NCBI GenBank assembly: GCA_017303575.1
Contig: JAFLCL010000045.1
Location: 1 to 43,235, forward strand
Length of the DNA stretch: 43,235 nt
Direction of reading: 5' to 3'
Origin: Deltaproteobacteria bacterium
Lineage (GTDB): Bacteria; Myxococcota_A; Polyangia; Polyangiales; Sandaracinaceae
Shown piece by piece: positions 1 to 8,443 of the stretch. The position numbers were made by a program, and so were the translations under genes. The stretch's first letter is position 1. Each line of letters starts with the position of its first letter. The notes under the pieces were generated by a model. That model worked only from the letters and a program-made list of their open reading frames with translations. It was not told the DNA's origin and did not search any database.

Positions 1-2193
1 CGTCGCACACCCGCTCGTGCCGCGAAGCGCCATCCGTCGGCCGCCCGCGCCCCCGAGCGCGAGCCCGGCCGTGCCTCGCGCATCGAGCTCCCAGCGCTGC
101 GTGAAGCCCTCCCTGCTCGCGATCCAGCACACGAGCTCCTCGTCGACGCGCGCGCAAGCGTCGGCGCGTCCGTCACCGCTCACGTCGGCGAGACGAAGCG
201 ACTCGTACTGACGCACGTCGGACCAACCCTCGTCGCTCGGGAGCGCCGGGCCGCGGACCTCGCGTTCGAAGCCAGGGCCTGTGAAGAGCCAGCATCGAAG
301 GCTCTGCTCCGAGCGCGCGCACACGTCGGCCGTGCCGTCTCCGTCCACGTCCGCCATGCGCAGCGTCGCGTAGCCCGAGCGCGCGTCGAGGTCCTCGAGG
401 CGCGGCCCGCGCACGACGTCGCCGAAGGCAGCGCCCTCGCTCCGCCAGCACGCGAAGCCGTCGGGACCGCGTGCGCACGCGTCGTCGCGTCCGTCGCCGT
501 CGAGGTCCACCAAGCGCCACGTTCCGAGCCGTCCGAGCTCGTCCCAGCCGTCCGCGGGATCCCAGCGCGGCCCTTCGATGCGCGTGGGCCGCTCGACGAT
601 CGTGAGCCAGCACGCGAGGCGCCCTTCCACGCGCGCGCACACGTCGTCACGTCCGTCGCCGTCCACGTCGCCGAAGCGGATCGAGCCGTGCGCCGAGACG
701 TCCTCGAAGCCGCGGACGTCCGAGAGCGCCGAGAGCGAGACGACGCGTGCGCTCGCGCTCGCCCCGCAGCGCAGACCATCGACGTCGCGCGAGCAGGGAT
801 CGGCGCGTCCGTCGCCATCGACGTCCGCGAGCCAGAGCTCCAGCTCGCGCGCGCCGGGCGAGGGAACGCCGAGCGCGAGCGGCACGGCAGCGCGCTCGAA
901 GGACTGACCCCGCGAGAGCCACGCGGAGAGGCGCGGGCCCTCGCCCACGAGGAGATCATCACGTCCGTCGCCGTCGATGTCGGAGCTGCGGAGCGCATGT
1001 CGTGCCTCGACGTGCGGGCCTGCGATGCGTCGATCGAAGCCGAACGAGGCGGCGAGCAGACACTCGATGCGCGCATCGCTCCAGACGCACGCGTCCGCGC
1101 GTCCGTCGCCGTCGAGGTCGGTGCTCTCTCGCGCGAAGGCGGCTCGCGCGAGCGACGCGTCCTCGTGCTCGCAGATGCGCTCCTCGTCGTCCTCGCCGTC
1201 GCAGTCGTTGTCGAGCGTGTCGCACGTCTCGTCGGCGGGGGGGATCTCGCCCGCGCAGACGCTCCACACACCCACGCTGCACGTCTGTCGGCCGATGCGA
1301 CACTCGCCTACGTCCGAGCCGCAGTCGCGCGCGACGTCCTCGTCGATCGCGGGGTCACAGTCGTTGTCGCGTGCGTCGCACAGCTCGGGCGCGCCCGGCC
1401 ACTGCAGCGGATCGGCGTCGTCGCAGTCCTCGCCCTCCGGCGAGCCATCGCCGTCGCGATCTTCGGCACAGCCGTTTCGCGCGAAGCCCCCGATCGGACT
1501 GCGGTTCATCCGATCCTGCGTGGTGCCGTCCCACGCGCCGTTCACCGGGATGCGATCGCGGGGGTGGTTGGCGTTCCACAGGATCTGAAAGGCCTCGACG
1601 TCGTGACGCGAGACCACGTCGGGGGTGCCGCGCTCACCGGGGCATCCGACGAGGCCGAAGTGGACGCGATCGCTCGAGCCCCAGTGCCGGAACCCCGCGC
1701 GCTGCATGGCGCCGATCACATCCCCCCAATTGTAGAGATCGACGGCGCAGCCGTTCGCGTGCGTGCCTCCCGGTGGTGGGGCGAGACCCGTGAGGCAACC
1801 GGCGCGATGACCCATCACGTACTGCTGCACGACGCTGCGGAAGCCGGAGTTCACGCTCAGCGTCGCCCCCACGCGTCCGAGCGCTGCGACCGCGCCGGGC
1901 GTCGCGAGTGGAATGACCGTGGACGCGTAGTAGGAGTTGACGCGCACGTGGCCGAGGTGCGACCAGGACGCGAGCTCGCCGGGGTAGCGGCACAGGTGGG
2001 TCTCGGCGACCTGCCGCGCGAGCGGCATGATGTCGCTCGGCCGATCACAGGTGCCGCGCGTGAGCACCTCGCCCACCGTCTGCGCCCGTGCGGACGGCGC
2101 GACGAGCACGACGAGCACGACGAGCACCCACGCGGGGGTGCGGCCGGGTCGAGTCTTGGCGAGCCCACTGTGCGCGCCGCTCCGCTCCTGCAT
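1..2193 (-). CDS. Secreted M15-family (VanY-like) peptidase with peptidoglycan-binding, MopE-like and FG-GAP repeats, 3' end outside window
   Basis: The frame stays open for 731 codons to the window edge, so the C-terminus is missing. The ATG has a good ribosome site (GGGAGAGAGG) just upstream. Residues 21-38 form a signal peptide. Residues about 50-185 match M15 D-Ala-D-Ala carboxypeptidases, with zinc ligands H146 and D153 in HANGCAVD and H179 in VHFG. Residues about 198-237 resemble the peptidoglycan-binding segment of endolysins (AFQILWNAN, then SPIGGF). Residues 243-345 are Cys/Asp-rich repeats of the MopE-like putative metal-binding kind (CDARDNDCD, CDTLDNDCD). From about 350 onward at least eight DxDGDGRDD-type FG-GAP/VCBS units each carry Cys-Trp pairs. 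Likely an exported wall-binding peptide cleaver on a calcium-stabilised propeller; exact substrate is inferred. Confidence 0.88.
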   Translation of the reverse strand, partial: MQERSGAHSGLAKTRPGRTPAWVLVVLVVLVAPSARAQTVGEVLTRGTCDRPSDIMPLARQVAETHLCRYPGELASWSHLGHVRVNSYYASTVIPLATPGAVAALGRVGATLSVNSGFRSVVQQYVMGHRAGCLTGLAPPPGGTHANGCAVDLYNWGDVIGAMQRAGFRHWGSSDRVHFGLVGCPGERGTPDVVSRHDVEAFQILWNANHPRDRIPVNGAWDGTTQDRMNRSPIGGFARNGCAEDRDGDGSPEGEDCDDADPLQWPGAPELCDARDNDCDPAIDEDVARDCGSDVGECRIGRQTCSVGVWSVCAGEIPPADETCDTLDNDCDGEDDEERICEHEDASLARAAFARESTDLDGDGRADACVWSDARIECLLAASFGFDRRIAGPHVEARHALRSSDIDGDGRDDLLVGEGPRLSAWLSRGQSFERAAVPLALGVPSPGARELELWLADVDGDGRADPCSRDVDGLRCGASASARVVSLSALSDVRGFEDVSAHGSIRFGDVDGDGRDDVCARVEGRLACWLTIVERPTRIEGPRWDPADGWDELGRLGTWRLVDLDGDGRDDACARGPDGFACWRSEGAAFGDVVRGPRLEDLDARSGYATLRMADVDGDGTADVCARSEQSLRCWLFTGPGFEREVRGPALPSDEGWSDVRQYESLRLADVSGDGRADACARVDEELVCWIASREGFTQRWELDARGTAGLALGGAGGRRMALRGTSGCAT

Positions 2194-2226
2194 GGACGCC
2201 TCTCTCCCGCACTCTACAGGCGTCGC

Positions 2227-2285
2227 ACCGCAAGGTTGCGCCAGTCGCGCGAAAAGAGGCGCCTGAGAGGATGTCGCCTTGCGGT
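2227..2285. promoter_or_regulatory. Pair of perfect inverted 9-bp half-sites between divergent genes
   Basis: ACCGCAAGG at 2227-2235 is repeated exactly in inverse orientation (CCTTGCGGT) at 2277-2285, with 41 bases between. The pair fills the short gap between the peptidase gene and the AraC-family gene. The centres are about 50 bp apart, near five helical turns, which suits a dimeric regulator bridging two half-sites. Binding by the adjacent AraC-family protein is inference. Confidence 0.45.
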
Positions 2286-2311
2286 AACATTCACCCTCGT
2301 CGGGCAGGTCG

Positions 2312-3109
2312 ATGCTGGAGACGCCGTACAGCGAGTTCCTCGGAGCGACGGCCGGACGCTTCACGATCGTGGGCACGTCGTTCGTGTGGTGTGCCTCGCC
2401 CACGCTGTGCGGCGCGGTGCTCTGGGGCGAGCAGTCGGTGGCCGAGACGGACGCGATCCTGCGCATCTTCGACGAGTACCCGCGACAGATGGCGGATCGT
2501 TTCGCGATCGTGCTCGACACGCGCGGCGTCGATCGCGTCGATCCCATCGCGCTCGCGCGGCTCTTCGCGTGGGTCGTCGGCAAGCGTGAGGATCTCGCGA
2601 AGCACCTCGTGCTCCAGGCGAACGTGATCCGTGAGGGACCGATCGGGTTCCTCCTCACCGGCCTCTTGCCCGTCGCGAAGTGGACGCTCCCCTACCGCCT
2701 CCACCACGAGCCGCTGCAGGCGTTCCGCGAGGTGGCGGGCGAAGAGGGCGTGCCGCTGTGCGCGGAGGTGGAGACGATCTCGGCGCGCCTCCGCGACGAG
2801 CCCGGTGCGCTCCGACGACTTCGTGAGCTGCTCACGACGCGACAAGACGTGGGCGTGAACGAGGTCAGTCGCGCGCTCGCCACCTCGCCCCGCTCGCTCC
2901 AGCGCTTGCTCACGCGCCACGGGACCTCGTTCCACGCCGAGCTCGTCGCCGCGCGGCTGGGGCGCGCCAAGACGCTGCTCCGCACGACCGACGACAAGCT
3001 CTCTGCGGTCGCCAGCGCCATCGGTGTCTCGGAGCGCGCGCTCACGCTCCTGTTTCGTCAGCACACGGATGCGACGCCCGCCGAGTGGCGTCGTCGACAT
3101 CGTTCCTAG
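2312..3109 (+). CDS. AraC-family transcriptional regulator
   Basis: 265 residues. The C-terminal third (about 170-262) has the double helix-turn-helix of AraC/XylS proteins: VNEVSRALATSPRSLQRLL followed by a second helix pair ending in the conserved stretch LTLLFRQHTDATPAEWRR. The N-terminal 150 residues form a poorly recognisable sensor domain that does not look like a cupin. Divergent from the peptidase gene across a 118-bp gap that holds two inverted half-sites, and followed after 11 bases by an alpha/beta hydrolase, so it probably controls itself and one or both neighbours. Domain assignment is secure; targets are inferred. Confidence 0.88.
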   Translation: MLETPYSEFLGATAGRFTIVGTSFVWCASPTLCGAVLWGEQSVAETDAILRIFDEYPRQMADRFAIVLDTRGVDRVDPIALARLFAWVVGKREDLAKHLVLQANVIREGPIGFLLTGLLPVAKWTLPYRLHHEPLQAFREVAGEEGVPLCAEVETISARLRDEPGALRRLRELLTTRQDVGVNEVSRALATSPRSLQRLLTRHGTSFHAELVAARLGRAKTLLRTTDDKLSAVASAIGVSERALTLLFRQHTDATPAEWRRRHRS

Positions 3110-3120
3110 ATCGAGGCTGC

Positions 3121-4821
3121 ATGCCGTTCCTCTCGCTCCGCAACCACACGCCGACGGCGGCGGAGCCGTCGCACACCTCGATGCCCGAGAAGGGCCCGAG
3201 CTGGCTCGTCGCTTCCACGCGACACGCCAACGAATTCGTCACCTACGACGAGGGCACGATCTCGATCCCGCACTACGAATCGGGACGACTGCACGCGTAC
3301 TTCAGAGAGACGATCCGCGGCGAGCTCGGAGGGCTCGAGTCGATCGGGTCCCGCATCGCCACCGCCGCCGCGCACCACGCGCTCTCGGAGACACGCTTCG
3401 GTGACGCGCTCGCAGACCTCTGCGTCACGGGGCGCGACTCGCTGCGCAGCCTCGGCGTGCAGCATGTGACCGATCCCATCGAGTGGGCGAGGCTCGAGCA
3501 CGCCGCGCTCGGGGCAGCGATCCTGCCGGAGACCAAGGCGCGGCGCGCGATGGAGGGGCGCTCTGCGCTGCCCACGCCGTCCCTCGCCGACGTGAGGCGC
3601 ACGCTCGATCGCATGAAGCGTGTCACGTCCTACCTGCAGCTGGGCGAGAAGGAGCGCGCGCCGCTCCGCGCGGGCCTCGGCTGGATCGCCGTCTCGGGCG
3701 AAGACGATCTGCCGCTCCGTCCCGTGAACGTGTCGGTCACCGATCAGCCGCAGCGAGACATCACGCTGCGGGTGTGGGGCCTCGACGTGCCGCTCCGCTA
3801 CGTGCTCGCGGGCGTGCCGACGCACACGAGCAAGAACGTGCTGCTCCTGCACGGGCACAGCTCGCGGCTCGAGGAGGTCGAGCTCGTCACCGCGCGCCTG
3901 GTCGATCGCGGCTACGTGGTGCTCGCGCTCGATCTCCCGACGAACGGCTACTCGGGTCAGCTCGATCACAAGCACGTGCTCTTCGCGGAGGAGCCGCTCC
4001 GCGAGGTCCCGCTGCCCTTCGCGAGAGAGCCGCGCAGCACCGACAAGCACTCGTCGCTCTACACGCTGCGCTTCTTGATCGAGACGATCCACCGCTTCGT
4101 CACCACGGTGTTCGCGCAGCACGATCTGCCGCCGCGCATCGACCTCGTCGCAGGAGGCAGCCTCGGAGGCAACCTCGGTCTCTTGCTGTCTGCGATCGCG
4201 CCGTGGGATCAGCCGCAGCGTCACGCGTGGGTCGATCCGCGACTCACGTGGCTCGAGCGCGTCGCGTCTTGGTCACCCGCATGCCTCTGGGATCAGCCCG
4301 CCGTCGCCGCGGGCGAGCCGCACAAGCGCAGCTACGAGGGCGAGTCCGAGGATCGACGCCGCGATCACCTCAACCGCTGGATGAACGTCGATCACATCTG
4401 GGTCGTGGTGATCCGGCAGGCCGAGCAGTGGTACCGCCGCGGCTGGCCCGACAAGCCACGTGCGCTCGCGGAGAGCTGGCTCGCGCGGCACGAGACGTAC
4501 TCGGCGCGCTTCCGGAAGTGGCACTGGATCGTGGCGCACGAGCAGGTGAAGTTCAGTCACCAAGACGGCGTCATCGCGCGCAACGGCTCGAGCACGAACG
4601 TGCCTGGGTACGGCCTGGTCGGTGGCGAGCTGCTGCTGATGGCCGGCACCGGCGACAACTTCGCGAACACCAACATCGCCGACCGTGTGCGCGACCTCGG
4701 CCCGAAGATGGGCGCGCGCGGGCACGCCTTGATCTGGAAGGACACGGGCCACTCGATCCACGACGAGCGGCCCACCGAGCTCGTGCACGTCCTCGACCAG
4801 TTCGTGAAGCGCACGCTCTGA
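3121..4821 (+). CDS. Alpha/beta hydrolase
   Basis: 566 residues. The ATG at 3121 is chosen because GAGG lies four bases upstream; an in-frame GTG at 3085 would overlap the AraC gene. The catalytic half starts near residue 235 with VLLLHGHSS, an oxyanion-hole-type HG motif. The nucleophile elbow is GGSLGG with S347, and the likely catalytic histidine is H544 in KDTGHSIH. The first 230 residues are a helical, Arg/Glu-rich region without a recognised family. No signal peptide is seen, so it is probably cytoplasmic. It lies 11 bases after the AraC regulator and is probably co-transcribed with it. Substrate unknown; an esterase or lipase-like activity is the family expectation. Confidence 0.8.
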   Translation: MPFLSLRNHTPTAAEPSHTSMPEKGPSWLVASTRHANEFVTYDEGTISIPHYESGRLHAYFRETIRGELGGLESIGSRIATAAAHHALSETRFGDALADLCVTGRDSLRSLGVQHVTDPIEWARLEHAALGAAILPETKARRAMEGRSALPTPSLADVRRTLDRMKRVTSYLQLGEKERAPLRAGLGWIAVSGEDDLPLRPVNVSVTDQPQRDITLRVWGLDVPLRYVLAGVPTHTSKNVLLLHGHSSRLEEVELVTARLVDRGYVVLALDLPTNGYSGQLDHKHVLFAEEPLREVPLPFAREPRSTDKHSSLYTLRFLIETIHRFVTTVFAQHDLPPRIDLVAGGSLGGNLGLLLSAIAPWDQPQRHAWVDPRLTWLERVASWSPACLWDQPAVAAGEPHKRSYEGESEDRRRDHLNRWMNVDHIWVVVIRQAEQWYRRGWPDKPRALAESWLARHETYSARFRKWHWIVAHEQVKFSHQDGVIARNGSSTNVPGYGLVGGELLLMAGTGDNFANTNIADRVRDLGPKMGARGHALIWKDTGHSIHDERPTELVHVLDQFVKRTL

Positions 4822-4825
4822 TCGT

Positions 4826-5269
4826 TCAGGGCTCGACCTCGAGCACGAGCGAACCCTCACCGTCGATCGCGCGACACCGCCCGTCGCGACAGCCGTAGGC
4901 CTCGACGCGCGCACGCAGCACGGTGGTGCCGGTCGCGCGCGCGAGCACCGGGATCCGAAGACGCGCCTCGACCCGATCGTCACCACGCTCGAGCACGTCG
5001 GCGTCGATCGAGAGCAGGCGTCCGCGCACCACCTCGACCGCCGGGCCGTCGGACGTCGGGGCGAGCATCCAGGGCCCGCGCGCGCCGCCGCGTAGCGTCA
5101 CGTGCGCGACGATCTCGATCGGATCCCCCACGTGGACCGGCCCGCTCGGGGCCTCGAGGTGCACGTCGACCACGGCCTCGGGTGCGATCTCGCGCTGCGC
5201 GGCGATCGGCGTCGCCACGAGGGCGATCGATGCGGCGAGGAGCGCGACGTGGAGCCGAGCGGCGTGCAC
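4826..5269 (-). CDS. Small secreted protein, beta-sandwich-like, unknown function
   Basis: 147 residues starting with a clear signal peptide: short basic start, hydrophobic HVALLAASIALVATPIAA and an AQR cleavage site near residue 25. The mature part alternates hydrophobic strands (VHVGDPIEIVAHVTL, TTVLRARVEAYG) in the manner of an Ig- or BatD-like domain. It carries a Cys pair in YGCRDGRCRAIDG that may form a disulfide or bind a ligand. Convergent with the hydrolase gene (4 bases between stops) and divergent from the aspartokinase gene. No specific family is recognised; secretion is the only firm inference. Confidence 0.7.
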   Translation of the reverse strand: MHAARLHVALLAASIALVATPIAAQREIAPEAVVDVHLEAPSGPVHVGDPIEIVAHVTLRGGARGPWMLAPTSDGPAVEVVRGRLLSIDADVLERGDDRVEARLRIPVLARATGTTVLRARVEAYGCRDGRCRAIDGEGSLVLEVEP

Positions 5270-5307
5270 CTCGGCATCCTACGCGCGCACACCGATCTGC
5301 GTCGCGG

Positions 5308-5325
5308 GATCGACGTGCGTCGATC
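5308..5325. promoter_or_regulatory. 18-bp palindrome upstream of the aspartokinase gene
   Basis: GATCGACG and its exact reverse complement CGTCGATC are separated by TG, ending 30 bases before the aspartokinase start. It could be a repressor operator or a leader hairpin. GATCG is common in this genome, which lowers the weight of the observation. Confidence 0.35.
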
Positions 5326-5355
5326 GCTCGCCGATCCGCGGTATGCCTCGCGCGC

Positions 5356-7836
5356 ATGCCTTCTCCCTCCTCCGTGATCGTCCACAAGTTCGGCGGCACC
5401 AGCGTCGCCGGCGCCGAGCGCTACCGCCACGTCGCTGCGATCGTCACGGGCGCGGATCGCCCGAGAACGCAAGGGATCGTGGTCTCGGCGATGTCCAAGG
5501 TCACCGATGCGCTCCTCGATCTCGTGCTCCGCGCGCGCACGCACGACGACACCTACGTCGCGGCGCTCGAGTCGCTGATCGCGCGGCACCGCGACACCGC
5601 GCGTGAGCTCCTGCCGGAGGGAGAAGCGGCGCGCCTCGCGGACGTCTTCTCACGCGACGGTCGCGATCTCGCGGACGTCCTCCGCGCGGTGTGGCTCGGC
5701 CGCGGCGCCTCCGAGCTCACCGAGGAGCTCGTCTCCGGCTACGGCGAGCTCTGGTCCGCCCAGCTGCTCGCGGCGCACCTCGTCGCCGCCGGTCACCGCG
5801 CGTGCTGGCTCGACGCGCGCGAGGTGCTGGTGGTGAGCACGAGCAGCGAGGCGGGTCCCCGCATCGACTGGGCGCTGAGCGAGAAGCGCCTGAACGACTT
5901 CCGCGCCGCGCACGACGAAGAGCTCGTGGTGATCACCGGCTTCATCGCGTCGACGCGGGAGGGCGTGCCGACCACGCTCAAGCGCAACGGCTCGGACTTC
6001 TCGGGGAGCATCTTCGGTGCGCTCTTCGGCGCCGACGAGATCGTGATCTGGACCGACGTCGACGGCGTGCTCTCGGCCGATCCGCGGCGCGTGCCCGAGG
6101 CCGTGGTGCTCGAGGCGATGAGCTACGACGAAGCCTGCGAGCTCGCGTACTTCGGCGCGAAGGTCCTCCACCCGCGCACGATGGAGCCTGCCATCGCGCG
6201 GCAGATCCCGATCCGGATCAAGAACACGTTCGCGCCCGACCGACCCGGCTCCCTGATCGCTTCGCCCGCGCGCCTCGAGGGTCTCGCGCGCCGCGCTGTC
6301 GCGGGCTTCTCGACGTTCGATGGCATCGCGCTCGTGAACCTCGAGGGCAGCGGCATGATCGGCGTGCCGGGCGTGGCCGAGCGGCTGTTCGGTGCGCTGC
6401 GTGGCGCGGGCGTGTCGGTCGTCCTCATCTCCCAGGGCTCGAGCGAGCACTCGATCTGCGTCGCCGTGCCCGAGTCGCACGGTGGCATCGCGCGTGACGT
6501 CGTCTCGCGCGCCTTCGCGCCGGAGATCGGTGAGGGGCTCGTCCAGCGTGTCGAGCTCGTGCCGGGCCAGACGATCCTCGCGGCGGTCGGCGATCGGATG
6601 GCCCACACGCCCGGCGTCGCGGCGACGTTCTTCTCTGCGCTCGCCAAGGCGGGCGTGAGCGTGCGCGCCATCGCGCAGGGCTCGAGCGAGCGGAACATCT
6701 CGGCCGTCGTCGATCGCGCGGACTCGACGCGGGCCCTCCGCGCCGTGCACGCGGGCTTCGTGCTCAGCGATCGTGTGATCTCGTTGGGCCTCGTCGGTCC
6801 GGGCCTCGTGGGCACGGCCCTGCTCGCGCAGCTCGCGGAGCAAGCGCCCGTCCTGCGCGAGACGCTGCGCCTCGATCTGCGCCTGCGCGCGATCGCCGAC
6901 AGCAAGCGCATGGTGCTGAGCGAGACGGGCCTCTCCCCCGACCGCGCGCTGATCGCGCTCGAGGCGAGCTCGACGCCGCTCGATCTCGACGCGCTCGCTG
7001 CGCACGTGCGCGCGCCACACCTGCCGCACGCCGTGATGATCGACGCCACCGCGAACGAGACGGTCGCCTCGCACTACGACGGCTGGCTCGCGATGGGCCT
7101 CCACGTCGTCACGCCCAACAAGCGCGCGGGCGCGGGTCCTCTCTCTCGCTACCGATCGCTCCGCGCGCACGAGTCGCGCGGCGTCTCGTGGCTCTACGAA
7201 GCGACCGTCGGCGCGGGCCTGCCCGTGATCGCGACGCTCCGCGATCTCGTCCGCACGGGCGATCGCGTCAGCAAGGTCGAGGGCGTGCTCTCGGGCACGC
7301 TCAGCTACGTGTTCAACGTGTGGGACGGAACGCGTCCGTTCTCCGAGGTGGTGAGAGAGGCGAAGGCGCTCGGCTACACCGAGCCCGATCCGCGCGACGA
7401 TCTCTCGGGCATGGACGTGGCGCGCAAGCTCGTGATCCTCGCGCGGGAGATGGGCGTCGCGATCGAGCTGGCAGACGTCGAGATCGAGAGCCTCGTGCCC
7501 GCGGCGCTGCGTGACGTGTCGGCGAGCGCGTTCCTCGACGCGCTCCCCGCGCACGACGCCGAGATGTCGGCGCGTCTCGATCGCGCGCGCGCAGAGGGGA
7601 ACGTGCTCCGCTACGTCGGCGTCGTCTCGAGCGACGGCAAGGCGAAGGTCGCCCTGCTTCCCTACGCGCGCACCCACGCGTTCGCGGGGCTCGCGGCAAC
7701 GGACAACGTCATCGCGTTCACGAGCAAGCGCTACGCGAGCCAGCCGCTCGTCGTGCGCGGCCCGGGCGCAGGCCCCGAGGTCACGGCGGGCGGCGTGTTC
7801 GCAGACCTCTTGAGGCTCGCAGGCTCCCTCGGCTGA
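5356..7836 (+). CDS. thrA: Bifunctional aspartate kinase / homoserine dehydrogenase
   Basis: 826 residues, the usual size for the fused enzyme. Aspartokinase phosphorylates aspartate at the entry to Lys/Thr/Met synthesis, and homoserine dehydrogenase reduces aspartate semialdehyde. The kinase domain opens with VHKFGGTS (K11) and includes WTDVDGVLSADPR. Two ACT-like regulatory segments follow (about 310-460), with repeated ISQGSSEHSI and IAQGSSERNI. The dehydrogenase starts near 475 with the nucleotide-binding loop GLVGPGLVG and contains TPNKRAG and the family signature GVLSGTLSYVFN. The ATG was preferred over the longer upstream frame because homology begins here. The two ACT segments predict allosteric control, probably by threonine. 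The thrA versus metL choice is by family resemblance only. Confidence 0.95.
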   Translation: MPSPSSVIVHKFGGTSVAGAERYRHVAAIVTGADRPRTQGIVVSAMSKVTDALLDLVLRARTHDDTYVAALESLIARHRDTARELLPEGEAARLADVFSRDGRDLADVLRAVWLGRGASELTEELVSGYGELWSAQLLAAHLVAAGHRACWLDAREVLVVSTSSEAGPRIDWALSEKRLNDFRAAHDEELVVITGFIASTREGVPTTLKRNGSDFSGSIFGALFGADEIVIWTDVDGVLSADPRRVPEAVVLEAMSYDEACELAYFGAKVLHPRTMEPAIARQIPIRIKNTFAPDRPGSLIASPARLEGLARRAVAGFSTFDGIALVNLEGSGMIGVPGVAERLFGALRGAGVSVVLISQGSSEHSICVAVPESHGGIARDVVSRAFAPEIGEGLVQRVELVPGQTILAAVGDRMAHTPGVAATFFSALAKAGVSVRAIAQGSSERNISAVVDRADSTRALRAVHAGFVLSDRVISLGLVGPGLVGTALLAQLAEQAPVLRETLRLDLRLRAIADSKRMVLSETGLSPDRALIALEASSTPLDLDALAAHVRAPHLPHAVMIDATANETVASHYDGWLAMGLHVVTPNKRAGAGPLSRYRSLRAHESRGVSWLYEATVGAGLPVIATLRDLVRTGDRVSKVEGVLSGTLSYVFNVWDGTRPFSEVVREAKALGYTEPDPRDDLSGMDVARKLVILAREMGVAIELADVEIESLVPAALRDVSASAFLDALPAHDAEMSARLDRARAEGNVLRYVGVVSSDGKAKVALLPYARTHAFAGLAATDNVIAFTSKRYASQPLVVRGPGAGPEVTAGGVFADLLRLAGSLG

Positions 7837-7939
7837 CGCCGGCGATCCAGGTGAACGTCGTTCCGATCACGAAGCCGAGCAGCATCATCATGATGCCGAC
7901 GACCCCGCCGAAGCGTCGAGCGAAGCGCGCGGGCGTGAG
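7781..7939 (-). pseudogene. 5'-truncated fragment of a small membrane protein gene
   Basis: The minus strand carries about 45 well-biased codons encoding a basic stretch (ARFARRFGG) and one transmembrane helix (MMMLLGFVIGTTFTWIAG). The frame then runs on into the antisense of the aspartokinase 3' end and stops at 7781. There is no start codon with a plausible leader. Immediately upstream the sequence changes into the end of a dispersed repeat at 7940. I read this as the 3' remnant of a gene cut by repeat insertion. A short peptide from one of the internal ATGs at about 7888-7894 cannot be excluded. Confidence 0.35.
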
Positions 7940-8094
7940 CTCAGGGACCGAGAGAGAATCGCTTTCGGTCGAGGGATGGGGGGCGCCTCGCGGCGGGGTT
8001 TGCGCAGCAAACCCCTGGAGCGGGAGTGAGGAGGAGTCTTCGACGATCGAACGACGGGGAGCTCGAGGGGCCAGAGGTCCCTCGACCCAGACAA
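7940..8094. repeat. Repeat module with family-A-type end and a strong hairpin
   Basis: Begins with CTCAGGGACCGAGAGAGAAT, nearly the same as the left end of repeat A at 8253. The interior contains a perfect 9-bp hairpin, GGGGTTTGC / GCAAACCCC with loop GCA at 7995-8015, and a second stem CGAGGG / CCCTCG near 8063-8083. The next module begins at 8095 with a matching end (CTCTGAGACCGAGAAAG). No coding potential is seen. The hairpin may also stop transcription from the aspartokinase gene. Confidence 0.6.
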
Positions 8095-8250
8095 CTCTGA
8101 GACCGAGAAAGTTTCGAGACGCCTCTCTCGGGGAGCCAGCCGGCGGGGGCGAAGCCCCCTTTGAGGCGCGAGGGATGGAGGAGCGAAGCGACGAAGGACC
8201 GATGGGGGTGCGGGGGTCGGGCCCCCGCATCGAGCGCCGGAGGCGCGGGG
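8095..8250. repeat. Dispersed repeat B, copy 1
   Basis: From about 8129 to 8250 this is nearly identical to 35467-35587. It is made of short GC-rich hairpins: GGGGGC-GAA-GCCCCC, then GCGGGGG / CCCCCGC, then GCGCC-GGA-GGCGC. The leading end 8095-8111 matches the shared A-type terminus, but the matching region in copy 2 is decayed. No open frame of interest. A bacterial interspersed hairpin element, REP/BIME-like in form. Confidence 0.8.
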
Positions 8251-8252
8251 AA

Positions 8253-8410
8253 CTCAGAGACCGAGAAACAATCGTTTCACGACCTGAAGGGACGCGGTGG
8301 TGGGGGGTCCAGGGCGAGTTCCGCAGGCCGAAGGCCGAGGATGTTTGAGCATCGGACCCCCCTCCGCCGCGGCCCGACTCGAAGCGGGGGATTCTTTCTC
8401 GCTCTCTCAG
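8253..8410. repeat. Dispersed repeat A, copy 1 (MITE-like, cruciform)
   Basis: The ends form an imperfect terminal inverted repeat: CTCAGAGACCGAGAAACAAT on the left, and CTGAGAGAGCGAGAAAGAAT when the right end is read in reverse. Inside, CGCGGTGGTGGGGGGTCC (8293-8310) pairs with 8354-8371 over 18 positions with one wobble and one mismatch. It encloses two smaller hairpins (GGCC-GAA-GGCC and GATG/CATC). Copy 2 lies at 12716-12862. No transposase is encoded, so mobility would need one supplied in trans. Confidence 0.85.
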
Positions 8411-8443
8411 TCTATCGCCATCACGCGGTGCTAGCGTCCGGCT

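Noticed and set aside
688..2589. Long plus-strand open frame (633 codons) over the M15/FG-GAP gene
   Set aside because: It is the antisense shadow of the minus-strand gene; composition is low-complexity A/R/V/E, and the minus strand gives real domains.
7995..8015. Hairpin as a standard terminator for thrA
   Set aside because: Strong stem but no T-run follows and it is 160 bases past the stop inside a repeat module, so a dedicated terminator is not supported.
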